Positions 5,192 to 12,061 of a stretch of DNA of 12,061 nt are shown here, one piece after another (position 1 is the first letter of the stretch; every line of letters starts with the position of its first letter). Both the position numbers and the translations under genes were made by a program. The notes below the pieces were generated by a model. The model was not told the DNA's origin. It made no database searches and worked only from the letters and a program-made list of their open reading frames with translations. This DNA is from Verrucomicrobiota bacterium (lineage in GTDB: Bacteria; Verrucomicrobiota; Verrucomicrobiia; Opitutales; Oceanipulchritudinaceae): NCBI GenBank assembly GCA_009908535.1, contig JAAAOD010000207.1, forward strand, positions 1 to 12,061, read 5' to 3'.

Positions 5192-7756
5192 TCAAAACCG
5201 CAGCCCCGCCGTGAAGGTCACGCGGCGACCCGGGGCCTGCAGGATAAGCGTCCCGGCGGAAAAAACCGGGTCCTGCCCAAGCCAGTACTCCTCGTCGAAA
5301 AGATTCTCGACGTGCAGCCGCAGCCACCATGGGCCCGCGTCGTAGCGGGCCTGCGCTGACCAGACCGTGCTCTCCGGAATCCAGATCGTGCGCTCCATGT
5401 CATGGGCGTAACGGCTGCGCCAGAGGGGACCGCCGGAGACCTGCAGTTTATCCGTCACCTCGAGGACCGCGTACAAATGGCCACTCAGCTCGGGCATGCC
5501 GGCGAAGATCATTTCCGGATTGTTGGGGGCGGACCGTCCCCCGGCGGCGTTGAGCACGCCCGCGTTGAGGGCCCAACCCTCCTCATCCTGCGGAAGGGCG
5601 CCGAAACCCAGCGTATCCCCGCGCAGGTGAACACGCTGGGCGGTGAAGGCGGCCAGCAGGGTCAACTGTGGCGTGACCTCCGCCGTCGTTTCCCATTCGA
5701 TTCCCTTTGCCCGCAAGGGGCGCGCCTGCGCGTCGAGGCTGGAGAAACTGGCCTGGTCCCAGTGATAGGCGCTAAGGGCGGTGTAGAGGCGGCCGTCGAG
5801 AAGGTTCGCCTTCACACCCGCCTCGAACAGCTCGGCATCGGGAAAATTCTTCTCTCCGCTGACATCGCCGCCGTCGCCCGGGGCGAGAACCTTGCCCAGT
5901 TGCAAGGCGCCATAAAGAAAGACACCGGGCAGCACTTCGAAGGTCGGGTTCAGGTGCAGCTGGTATAATTCCGTCGTGCCGCTGTCCTCCCGTGCGGCCC
6001 GCTGGGCGGCGGAAGCGCGGTCGACCCCTGCGGGCAGCCCCACCTCCCACCATGCCTGCTCGATCCGGAAGCCGTAGTGAAGTTTCCATGCATCCCCGAA
6101 AGCGTAGTGACCACCCCCATACAAAGCCGCCTGCCAGAGATCCGATCCCTGGCTGGCATTGCCGAAGCTGGACCAGTAATTAAGGCCGTCGGGACCGACG
6201 TAATCCCCCGCCCGGACCACGGAATTGCGGGAGATCGTCTCCCGCGTGAGATCCCGTCGCGCGAAGGGTTCAGCGTCGAAGTCCTGTAGGGTCTCCGCGC
6301 GGCTGAAACGCAGATCCGCTCCCACCGTTATCGGTGCTTCGCCACCGCCAAAGGCGCCCTGCCACTCAACACGGCCGTTGAGCACCGTCTGGTCGCTGTT
6401 GAAGGCGAAACCGTAGGTGGAGCGTTTTTCCGTGCTCATGCGTTCCGCGAAGAAGCGGGTGCGCAGGCGGCTGCCGTTGGCGAGCCGGCTCTCGAGGTCG
6501 GCGAAGGCGATGGCGTCCCATGCGTCCGCTTTGTCGTCCGGATCGGCGAGGACCTTCTCCCGGGGAAGGATCTCCGTGAGCGCCTCCCCGCCCGCCGCAA
6601 AATAGGCGGGCGTGTACACATAGGCGTCCGTCGTCTCCTTCGGCAGACCGGCAAGGATCTCCGCCGCCTCCGCGCGGGCGTCAGCGGCGAAGGGGGGCAC
6701 TCCGTCGGCCGGGAGGACGCTGTAGAGATTTTCCACTACGGCGGGATCGTTCAGGTCCAGCATGGTGGCGCGCAGTCCGGAGGGAATCTCCGCCCGGGCG
6801 CGTTCGCCGGGAACAGCGAGGGCGAAAAGCGAGGGATTCACGGTCAGGCTGAACGGAAACTGCAGGAGCGGACGCGCCACTGTGCCGCCCCAGTCAGGCG
6901 AGGTCAGGGAGGGCGGCTCCCCGATCACGTAGCGACGGTTCGCGACAAGTTCGGGCGTGGGCCGGTTCATGCCCGGGATCTCGCTGCTGCGGAAATTGTA
7001 GTACTCACCCCCGACAAAGAGCCGGTGTCGGTCCGAAAGCTTGATCTTTGCCGCCGCGTAGAGGGAATCGTAGTCATTGGGAACGTTTTCGTAGAAACGC
7101 TCCGCGCGGTGGCCGGTGTACGAAATCCGGTAGGCCGCCGGTTTGTTTCCGAAGAGCAGCAACGGCGCCCCGTAGTCGAGCTCCACATGTCGTTCCTCCC
7201 ACGAGCCGATGCGGAACCGCAGCAGGCCGTGCTCGCGGTTGAAAAAGGGGCTTTTCGGAACCTGGTTCACGGCCCCGCCCACGAGCGTCGGGCTGAAACC
7301 GGCCGGCACGGGACCCTTGATGATTTCAAGGCTTTCGAGCGAGCCGAAACTCATCGGCATCTCGTTGCGCTGGTAGGCGCGCAGCATCCCGTTGAAATAG
7401 GTGCCCGCACGGGCCCCGCGAACAAAGGCCGAACCGGCGAGCCCGAAATAATTGATGCGCTGGGTTCCGGCGCCGAATTTATCGAGGTCCTCGTAGGACT
7501 CGATCTGGAGGGTGGCGAGCAGTTCCGGCGGCAGGATGCTCAGTCCGCGCGGGATCGCCTCAGGGGAGAGCGCTCCCCCGAGAAAGGTGTCCACCTCCGC
7601 ACCGAGCGGGGAAAGCGTTTCCGTTTGTGTCTGGGCGGATTCCTCGACAATGAAGGCTTCCAGCTCGAACAGCGCTTCTTCGTCGGTTTCTCCCGGAAGG
7701 CTGGTCGCTGCAAACAGCCCGGTGGCCCAGACGAGCCACTTGTATCCATTTTTCAT
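5192..7756 (-). CDS. TonB-dependent outer-membrane receptor (854 aa)
   Basis: This is an outer-membrane beta-barrel receptor with an N-terminal plug. Residues 1-22 form a signal peptide (MKNGYKWLVW...SLPG). A pre-plug segment LFELEAFIVEES (29-40) probably serves as the TonB-interacting region. The plug covers roughly residues 60-170, including ESLEIIKGP (141-149), and ends VNQVPKSP where most receptors have VNxVTKxP. The rest is barrel, with long polar loops and alternating strands. The final strand is VTFTAGLRF, with the C-terminal Phe favoured for BAM insertion, preceded by the family motif LHVENLFDEEYWLG. No carbohydrate-binding or STN domain is present. The ligand cannot be read from sequence. 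The start lies 18 bp after the stop of the methyltransferase gene on the same strand, so co-transcription with the lipid-type genes is likely. No strong Shine-Dalgarno is seen. Family assignment is firm. Confidence 0.93.
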   Translation of the reverse strand: MKNGYKWLVWATGLFAATSLPGETDEEALFELEAFIVEESAQTQTETLSPLGAEVDTFLGGALSPEAIPRGLSILPPELLATLQIESYEDLDKFGAGTQRINYFGLAGSAFVRGARAGTYFNGMLRAYQRNEMPMSFGSLESLEIIKGPVPAGFSPTLVGGAVNQVPKSPFFNREHGLLRFRIGSWEERHVELDYGAPLLLFGNKPAAYRISYTGHRAERFYENVPNDYDSLYAAAKIKLSDRHRLFVGGEYYNFRSSEIPGMNRPTPELVANRRYVIGEPPSLTSPDWGGTVARPLLQFPFSLTVNPSLFALAVPGERARAEIPSGLRATMLDLNDPAVVENLYSVLPADGVPPFAADARAEAAEILAGLPKETTDAYVYTPAYFAAGGEALTEILPREKVLADPDDKADAWDAIAFADLESRLANGSRLRTRFFAERMSTEKRSTYGFAFNSDQTVLNGRVEWQGAFGGGEAPITVGADLRFSRAETLQDFDAEPFARRDLTRETISRNSVVRAGDYVGPDGLNYWSSFGNASQGSDLWQAALYGGGHYAFGDAWKLHYGFRIEQAWWEVGLPAGVDRASAAQRAAREDSGTTELYQLHLNPTFEVLPGVFLYGALQLGKVLAPGDGGDVSGEKNFPDAELFEAGVKANLLDGRLYTALSAYHWDQASFSSLDAQARPLRAKGIEWETTAEVTPQLTLLAAFTAQRVHLRGDTLGFGALPQDEEGWALNAGVLNAAGGRSAPNNPEMIFAGMPELSGHLYAVLEVTDKLQVSGGPLWRSRYAHDMERTIWIPESTVWSAQARYDAGPWWLRLHVENLFDEEYWLGQDPVFSAGTLILQAPGRRVTFTAGLRF

Positions 7757-7774
7757 GCAGTTTTGTTTTCACGG

Positions 7775-8803
7775 TTAGTCGGGTTTGCGAAAAAGGTAAT
7801 GGGAAACCATCCACTCGCGTCCGTCGTTGTAGCGAAAAAGCTCGCTACAGGCCATGTAGAACATGCGCCAGCGCTGCAGCCAGAGACGCGCCGCGCGGGA
7901 ATCCCCGTACGTTTTCTCGAATATCGGCAGGATCTCGTCGGTCTGTTCGTCCTGCTTCCGAAGCCATGCCTCGAGGGTCTTGCTGTAGTGAAGGCCGTTG
8001 ACGCGAAAGTGCCGCTCCAGACGGAGGTCGTCCTGAAAGCGAAGAAGGAGGTCGTCACTCGGCATCGTCCCCCCGGAGAAGAAATACTTCGCCATCCAGT
8101 CCTCGCGGTCGCCGCGGTCCTGGAAGTGGTACGGGTAGCAGCGGTGGGTGAAGATATGGACGAAGAGCTTCCCCTCCTGGGTGAGCCATGCGGCAATGTT
8201 TTCGAGCAGGCGGTGATAGTTCTTCATGTGTTCGAACATCTCCACGGAGACGACCCGGTCGAAGCGCTTCCCGGGTTTGAAAAGGTTCATGTCCGCCGTG
8301 GTGACGCGGACATTCCCGTGGCCGGCTTCGCGCGCGCGGCTCTCAATGAAGGCACGCTGCGTCCGTGAATTGGAGACGGCGAGGATTTCGCTGTTCGGGA
8401 ACTGCTCGGCCATCCAGAGGGTCAGGCTTCCCCAGCCGCAGCCCAGCTCGAGGATGCGGTGACCGTCCTCCAGTTCGGCCCGCTCGCAGGTCACCCGCAG
8501 CATGGCGTCCTCGCTTTCGGCGAGACCGGTGATCCCTTCCGGCCACCAGCCGCAACTGTATTTCAGCCGCGGGCCGAGCACCTGCTGGAAATACTCCTCG
8601 GGCAGCTCGTAATGCTGCTCGTTGGCCTTCTCTGTCTCCACGGCGATGCGGCTGCGCTTCAATTCCGCGACAAAAGCATCGATGCTCTGGTCCTTGCCTG
8701 CCGCGCGTTCCTCCCGCAGGCGCCGGGCGAGAAGGCGGCGCATCCCCACACGGATGAGGGCGTCGGGGAACAGGCGGCGTTCAGCTAAATCGATGAGATT
8801 CAT
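7775..8803 (-). CDS. SAM-dependent methyltransferase, cyclopropane-fatty-acid-synthase/coclaurine-N-methyltransferase-like (342 aa)
   Basis: The SAM-binding motif I is ILELGCGWGSLTLWMA (117-132). The active-site segment VEMFEHMKNY (187-196) contains the Glu-His pair (E191, H192) characteristic of the Cfa/CNMT group. HYELPEEYFQQVLG (64-77) followed by RLKYSC, and a C-terminal REWMVSHYLFRK, follow plant coclaurine N-methyltransferase more closely than E. coli Cfa. Bacterial members are generally annotated as cyclopropane-fatty-acyl-phospholipid synthase family, so methyl transfer to a membrane lipid is likely. An amine substrate is possible. The ATG overlaps the stop of the DUF1295 gene (ATGA), which chooses this start over longer in-frame options and implies translational coupling; no separate ribosome-binding site is seen. 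The TonB receptor gene follows after 18 bp. Family is firm, substrate open. Confidence 0.92.
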   Translation of the reverse strand: MNLIDLAERRLFPDALIRVGMRRLLARRLREERAAGKDQSIDAFVAELKRSRIAVETEKANEQHYELPEEYFQQVLGPRLKYSCGWWPEGITGLAESEDAMLRVTCERAELEDGHRILELGCGWGSLTLWMAEQFPNSEILAVSNSRTQRAFIESRAREAGHGNVRVTTADMNLFKPGKRFDRVVSVEMFEHMKNYHRLLENIAAWLTQEGKLFVHIFTHRCYPYHFQDRGDREDWMAKYFFSGGTMPSDDLLLRFQDDLRLERHFRVNGLHYSKTLEAWLRKQDEQTDEILPIFEKTYGDSRAARLWLQRWRMFYMACSELFRYNDGREWMVSHYLFRKPD

Positions 8804-9609
8804 AATGTGGAAGAAGAGGATCGCGGTGGACGGGGGAAAAAGGCGGAAACCTCGCGCTGGTAGATGCGGTAGTCCTCTCCCCGGCTCTTCAGAGCCTGCT
8901 TTTCGGTGTAGGGAATTCCCGTGAATTGCAAGAGGAGAAGGAACATCACCAGCGGGCCCAGCAGGGTCAAGGGCCAGTAGACGGCGAGGCCTGTTCCCAG
9001 AAGAGCCCCGCCCAGAACGGGATAGCCCATCCAGTGGAGCCACTCGAAAAAATAATTCGGATGCCGCGACCATGCCCACAGGCCTCGGCGGCAGGTTGTG
9101 CCCTTGTTGGCAGGATCCGCCTTGAAGCGGGCCAGCTGCTGGTCCGCGACCGTTTCCCCCGCCACCGCGCCAAGGATCACCAGCAACCCAAGGACATCCC
9201 AGAGCGTCGGGAGCGTCTTCGGGTTATGCATCAGTAAAAGGATCGGCGCGGTGAGGAGGAGATTCGCGACCCCCTGGGCCTGAAAGAAAAAGAAAAAACG
9301 GGCATTGGCCGATTTCCCCCAGTGGGCGCGCAACTCGGCGTAGCGAGGATCCTCCTTTTCCTCGCGGCGGATCCGGCGCCAGAGATAGACCGCAAGCCGC
9401 AGGCCCCACGCTCCCGCGAGGGCGAAGTAAAAGCAACGCCGCCAGATTTCCCCTTCCGCCAGCAAGGCGTACCATCCGACCAGCAGCACCAATGTCAGGC
9501 TCCAGCCAAAGTCCACCCAGCCCGCGTTCGTCTCCCGCACATTGCGGACCCAGAGCAGAAAGAAAATCCCCGCCACCAGAAGCCAGCCGCTGAAAATCGT
9601 CGTCGCCAT
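8800..9609 (-). CDS. DUF1295 integral membrane protein, steroid-5-alpha-reductase-like (269 aa)
   Basis: This is a polytopic inner-membrane protein with about six or seven hydrophobic segments. The diagnostic DUF1295 block lies at 152-190: ETVADQQLARFK, a CRRGLWAWSRHPNYFFEW stretch, then WMGYPVLGG. This RHPNYxxE region is shared with the steroid 5-alpha-reductase and isoprenylcysteine methyltransferase superfamily, where it helps bind the cofactor. Near the C-terminus is IPYTEKQALKSRGEDYRIYQ (232-251), typical of the family. The biochemical reaction is not established; a reductase or methyltransferase acting on membrane lipids is plausible. The ATG at 9607-9609 was chosen because upstream in-frame codons only translate the GC-rich repeats. 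GGATGA lies 10 nt before the start codon. The stop codon overlaps the start of the Cfa-like gene, so the two are a tight functional pair. Confidence 0.9.
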   Translation of the reverse strand: MATTIFSGWLLVAGIFFLLWVRNVRETNAGWVDFGWSLTLVLLVGWYALLAEGEIWRRCFYFALAGAWGLRLAVYLWRRIRREEKEDPRYAELRAHWGKSANARFFFFFQAQGVANLLLTAPILLLMHNPKTLPTLWDVLGLLVILGAVAGETVADQQLARFKADPANKGTTCRRGLWAWSRHPNYFFEWLHWMGYPVLGGALLGTGLAVYWPLTLLGPLVMFLLLLQFTGIPYTEKQALKSRGEDYRIYQREVSAFFPRPPRSSSSTL

Positions 9610-9658
9610 AAGCGTTATTTCATCCAATGCCGCAAAAGTCGCAAGCGCGTCCGGGTTT

Positions 9659-9905
9659 GTAGGGCCCCGCCTTGCGCGGGGGCCCCAGAGCCCCGGGGCA
9701 CGGCGGGCGCGGGGACAAGCCCCGGCCCTGCCTTCGCATTGGTTTGTAGGGCCCCGCCTTGCGCGGGGGCCCCGGAGCCCCGAGGCACGGCGGGCGCGGG
9801 GACAAGCCCCGGCCCTACCTTCGCATTGGTTTGTAGGGCCCCGCCTTGCGCGGGGGCCCGTCGCCCCGAGGCACGGCGGGCGCGGGGACAAGCCCCGGCC
9901 CCTAC
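9659..9905 (+). repeat. Tandem array of three 73-bp REP/BIME-like units, 87-bp period
   Basis: The units lie at 9659-9731, 9746-9818 and 9833-9905. They are separated by two identical 14-bp spacers, CTTCGCATTGGTTT. Each unit starts GTAGGGCCCCGCC and ends CCGGCCCTAC or a one-base variant (unit 1 CCCTGC, unit 3 CCCCTAC). Each consists of two inverted GC-rich hairpins with CTTG-type loops. The near-identity of the units suggests recent tandem amplification. The array fills almost all of the 292-bp gap between the MFS gene and the DUF1295 gene, and its last bases overlap the MFS stop codon. Hairpins of this strength on the transcript could attenuate or stabilise expression across the gene series. 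Confidence 0.93.
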
Positions 9906-11269
9906 ATCCGCGCCTTGGCCGCCTGGATGGCCTCCTGCCGCTCCTTGCTCATAGGCGTGAAAAGAAAAACCACCGCCGCCGCGATAAAGAGGAAGCCGAC
10001 CCCGAACCCGAACAGATAGGCCAGGCCGCGCTGGGTCGCTTCGGTCTGTACCTTGACCCCCTCCTCGTAGCCGATGAGGTCCAGCGCCACCGCGGTAAGC
10101 CCGATCGTCACGGAGCGGGCGATTTTCTGCCCCATGCGCCAGAAGCCGAAATAGATGCCTTCGCGTTCCTCCCCGCTCTCGATGTAGTCGGCGTCGGCGA
10201 TGTCGGTAACGAGGGATTCGACAAGGATGATCGCCCCGACCGCGAAACCGCCGATGACCGCCGCAAGCACCGGCCCGGCCACGGATTTGTCGGGAAAAAG
10301 TGGATACGCGACCACCGTCATGACACCGAGGACCAGCATTCCCGAAAACGCCGGCGTCCGCTTGCCGTACCGGCGGCCCAGCTTCACCCAGAGCGGGACG
10401 GAAAGGATGATGCAAAGGGTGAAGACGCTCAGGATCGGTCCCTGCACGGCGGATTCCTTCAGGTTGAGGCTGTCCTTGTAGTAGAGCAGCGCAAGGGTCG
10501 CGTTCATCGTCCGCCCCATGGCCACGAGGAGAAAGGCGAGAAAAAACGGCAGGAATACCCGGTTCGCGAGGACCTTGGCGAAATTGTGCCAGAGGTCGCG
10601 CCAGCGGAAGGTTTCTTCCGGAACAGGAAGGTTGCGCGATCGCCGAAACACCGCCGCCACCGTGATCAGCGCCGTCAGGATCACCGCCGCCCCCATGAAG
10701 ACGCTGCCGAGGGAGCGGCTCGCCGCGAGTCCGGAGGCGGTCTCGACATCCGCCTGCAGGGCCTGCGCCGCGAGCAACGGGGCGAGAATGCCGCCAAAGA
10801 GCCCGACCGTACCGAAGATGAGCCGCCAGCCGTACAGCTCCGTCCGCTCATGTGTGTCCGGGGACAGCACCCCGCCGAGGGCAATGTGCGGCACCCCGAT
10901 GATCGTCAGGCCGGTGTTCACAAGCAGGTAGCTGCCAAGCAGGTACAAGAAAAGAAGGAGCTGGTTTTCCGTCCCCGGCGGGTTGAAAAGGGCGGCGAGG
11001 CTCAGCCCGAAAAGCAGTCCCCCGCCAAGAAGATACGGCACAAACCTCCCATAGCGGCTGCGTGTGCGATCGGTGATCCCGCCCATAACCGGGTCCGTGA
11101 CCGCGTCCCACAGCGTCGCCAGCGCCAGCGCCACCCCGGCCAGCAGCGGCTGCAGACCCGCGCCGCGGACGTAGTATTCCAGCAGATACAGCTGCAGCAG
11201 CAATTCGCCTCCGGCGAGGCCGAATTCCGCCATGCCGTAGCCGGCTTTCATGCGCTTCGTCAGGGCCAT
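9902..11269 (-). CDS. GPH-family (MelB-type, MFS_2) cation symporter (455 aa)
   Basis: This is a twelve-helix major-facilitator transporter of the glycoside-pentoside-hexuronide:cation group. The signature WDAVTDPVMGGITDR (54-68) with RSRYGRFVPYLL (70-81) places acidic residues at D55 and D59, the same positions as the Na+/H+ ligands of E. coli MelB. VPHIALGGVLSPDTHERTEL (126-145) matches the family's VPYxAL...ERTEL block. The length is normal. MFS_2 also includes lipid transporters such as MFSD2A, and beside an SDR, DUF1295 and a Cfa-like gene a lipid or lipid-precursor substrate is as likely as a sugar. The start has GGATGAAATGAC directly before ATG. The TAG stop lies inside the terminal GTAGGG of the adjoining repeat, so the repeat may have trimmed or replaced the original C-terminus. 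The SDR gene is 66 bp upstream on the same strand. Confidence 0.92.
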   Translation of the reverse strand: MALTKRMKAGYGMAEFGLAGGELLLQLYLLEYYVRGAGLQPLLAGVALALATLWDAVTDPVMGGITDRTRSRYGRFVPYLLGGGLLFGLSLAALFNPPGTENQLLLFLYLLGSYLLVNTGLTIIGVPHIALGGVLSPDTHERTELYGWRLIFGTVGLFGGILAPLLAAQALQADVETASGLAASRSLGSVFMGAAVILTALITVAAVFRRSRNLPVPEETFRWRDLWHNFAKVLANRVFLPFFLAFLLVAMGRTMNATLALLYYKDSLNLKESAVQGPILSVFTLCIILSVPLWVKLGRRYGKRTPAFSGMLVLGVMTVVAYPLFPDKSVAGPVLAAVIGGFAVGAIILVESLVTDIADADYIESGEEREGIYFGFWRMGQKIARSVTIGLTAVALDLIGYEEGVKVQTEATQRGLAYLFGFGVGFLFIAAAVVFLFTPMSKERQEAIQAAKARM

Positions 11270-11335
11270 GTCATTTCATCCGGTGCGGAACCTGACGCGG
11301 AAACGCGCAGCGTTTCCCTCCAATCTTGCTGCATC

Positions 11336-12061
11336 CTAGGCCCTCGGCTTCGGGACGATGGAGCCCATGCCACCGTCAGCGGAGAAGACCTGCCCGGTAA
11401 TCCAGCCGGCCTCTTCGGAGAGGAGGAAGCGCGCGAGGGCAGCGAGTTCCTCCGGCTTCCCGAGCCGGCCGAGGGGGTGCATCCGTTCGGAGAATTTGCG
11501 CGCGTCCTCGTTGCCGGTGAGGGAGGCCGTGGCCGGCGTCTCGACGAGACCCGGCGCGATGGCGTTGGAACGGATCCCATTCGCGGCGTAGGTCGCGGCG
11601 ATAGACCGGGCGAGGCCGATGATGCCGCCTTTCGCCGCCCCGATGGCCTCATGGTTGGCGAGGCCGCTCACCGCCGCCACAGAGCTGAAAAAGACGAGGT
11701 GCCCGTGCTTCTGACGGCGCATTTTACCGACGGCCGCCCGGGCGGCGTAGAAGGCGGAGGTCAGGTTGCAGGCGAGGGTTTGTTCCCATTCCTCGTCGCG
11801 GATCATGTGAAGCGGTTTGAGGAAGACGTTCCCGACCGCGTGCACATAGCCGTCGATGCCTTCCTGCTGCTTGGCAAACTGTTCAATCGCCTCCTTGACG
11901 GCCTTCGCGTCCGACGCCTCCACGTCTGCCACTTCAATATCGGGATGGCTCTCCCGGAAGTGGTCCAGCCTCTCCGAGGCGCGGGCGAATCCGCCCACGA
12001 CGGCGCCGTTTTCCTTCAGTTGCGCGGCGAGGGCGGATCCGATGCCGCCGGCGATTCCACC
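11336..12061 (-). CDS. Short-chain dehydrogenase/reductase-like protein, N-terminus cut by the window edge; catalytic Tyr absent
   Basis: The reading frame is open to the right edge, starting within the cofactor-binding glycine motif (GGIAGGIGSALAAQL), so only about the first ten residues are missing. It shows the SDR fold order: HAVGN in place of NNAG, NLTSAFYAARA, the serine-containing segment FFSSVAAVSG, then NHEAIGAAKGGIIGLARS, NAIAPGLVETPA and a C-terminal TGQVFSADGG. The usual YxxxK is IxxxK here: Ile is encoded at 11642-11644 and Lys at 11630-11632. A normal catalytic Tyr is therefore missing. NHEAI....K also rings true for a subgroup of SDRs found beside lipid genes, so this may be a subfamily trait rather than a mutation. 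The gene ends 66 bp before the MFS transporter on the same strand and is probably co-transcribed with it. Its reaction is unknown. Confidence 0.88.
   Translation of the reverse strand, partial: GGIAGGIGSALAAQLKENGAVVGGFARASERLDHFRESHPDIEVADVEASDAKAVKEAIEQFAKQQEGIDGYVHAVGNVFLKPLHMIRDEEWEQTLACNLTSAFYAARAAVGKMRRQKHGHLVFFSSVAAVSGLANHEAIGAAKGGIIGLARSIAATYAANGIRSNAIAPGLVETPATASLTGNEDARKFSERMHPLGRLGKPEELAALARFLLSEEAGWITGQVFSADGGMGSIVPKPRA

Noticed and set aside
4914..5330. Minus-strand frame with GAAGFEPTTSCS-like peptide over the tRNA
   Set aside because: This is the well-known spurious peptide produced by reading the complement of a tRNA gene. It also runs through the hairpin repeat.
7025..8368. 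A 447-codon open frame on the plus strand spanning the TonB receptor and methyltransferase genes
   Set aside because: It is antisense to two well-supported genes and crosses their junction. No family motif was seen.
8804..9079. Longer N-terminus for the Cfa-like methyltransferase (92 extra codons)
   Set aside because: It would overlap the DUF1295 gene in another frame. Family homology and the ATGA overlap support the start at 8803.
9610..9891. N-terminal extension of the DUF1295 protein through the repeat array (94 extra codons)
   Set aside because: The extension only translates the GC-rich repeat (repeated RAGACPRARRA-type peptide). Homology starts at the ATG at 9609.
9659..9905. CRISPR array
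   Set aside because: There are only three units, with 73-bp repeats and identical 14-bp spacers. CRISPR arrays have short repeats with differing spacers of about 30 bp.
9615..10415. A 266-codon minus-strand frame over the repeats and the MFS 3' half
   Set aside because: It is out of frame with the MFS gene and consists of repeat-derived and shadow sequence.

Overview
This is a GC-rich window that looks chromosomal. It most likely comes from a member of the Verrucomicrobiota, class Opitutae. The main pointer is the large TonB-dependent receptor, whose mature N-terminus (LFELEAFIVEES) has the '...L.PF.V....' pre-plug sequence I associate with Opitutae receptors. A betaine/choline-type uptake lipoprotein would suit a saline habitat. 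This placement is inference, because no rRNA or marker gene is present.

Layout: (1) Positions 1-681 hold the decayed 3' part of an IS4-family insertion sequence, with a frameshift and internal deletions. (2) Directly downstream, on the + strand, is a 673-codon gene (726-2747) that fuses a complete Gfo/Idh/MocA-type oxidoreductase to a complete aldo-keto reductase. (3) Convergent to it is a metallo-beta-lactamase-fold hydrolase of the MJ0301/COG1237 type (2797-3648, -). (4) Next on the minus strand is a betaine-type ABC substrate-binding lipoprotein (3844-4764), closed by a clear intrinsic terminator (3774-3806) and with no permease or ATPase beside it. (5) A tRNA-Pro(UGG) with encoded CCA (4935-5011, +) follows, with its own promoter. 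(6) The rest of the window is a minus-strand gene series. In transcription order it is: an SDR cut by the right edge, a GPH/MelB-type MFS transporter, a DUF1295 membrane protein, a cyclopropane-synthase/coclaurine-N-methyltransferase-like SAM methyltransferase whose start overlaps the DUF1295 stop (ATGA), and a TonB-dependent receptor 18 bp further on.

The SDR + MFS_2 + DUF1295 + Cfa-like combination resembles lipid-modification gene sets known in Proteobacteria, some of them linked to singlet-oxygen (ChrR/sigma-E) responses. I infer a membrane-lipid alkylation or remodelling locus here, with an unexplained outer-membrane receptor attached. The SDR appears to lack the catalytic Tyr of YxxxK.

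The most striking non-coding feature is a 73-bp palindromic repeat with GTAGGG/CCCTAC ends, made of two inverted hairpins. It occurs three times in tandem (87-bp period) between the MFS and DUF1295 genes, and once more, in opposite orientation and with an extra half unit, between the tRNA and the TonB receptor. The GTAG foot plus GC-rich hairpin matches the architecture of REP/BIME elements mobilised by RAYT (Y1) transposases. The terminal GTAG of one copy supplies the stop codon of the MFS gene.
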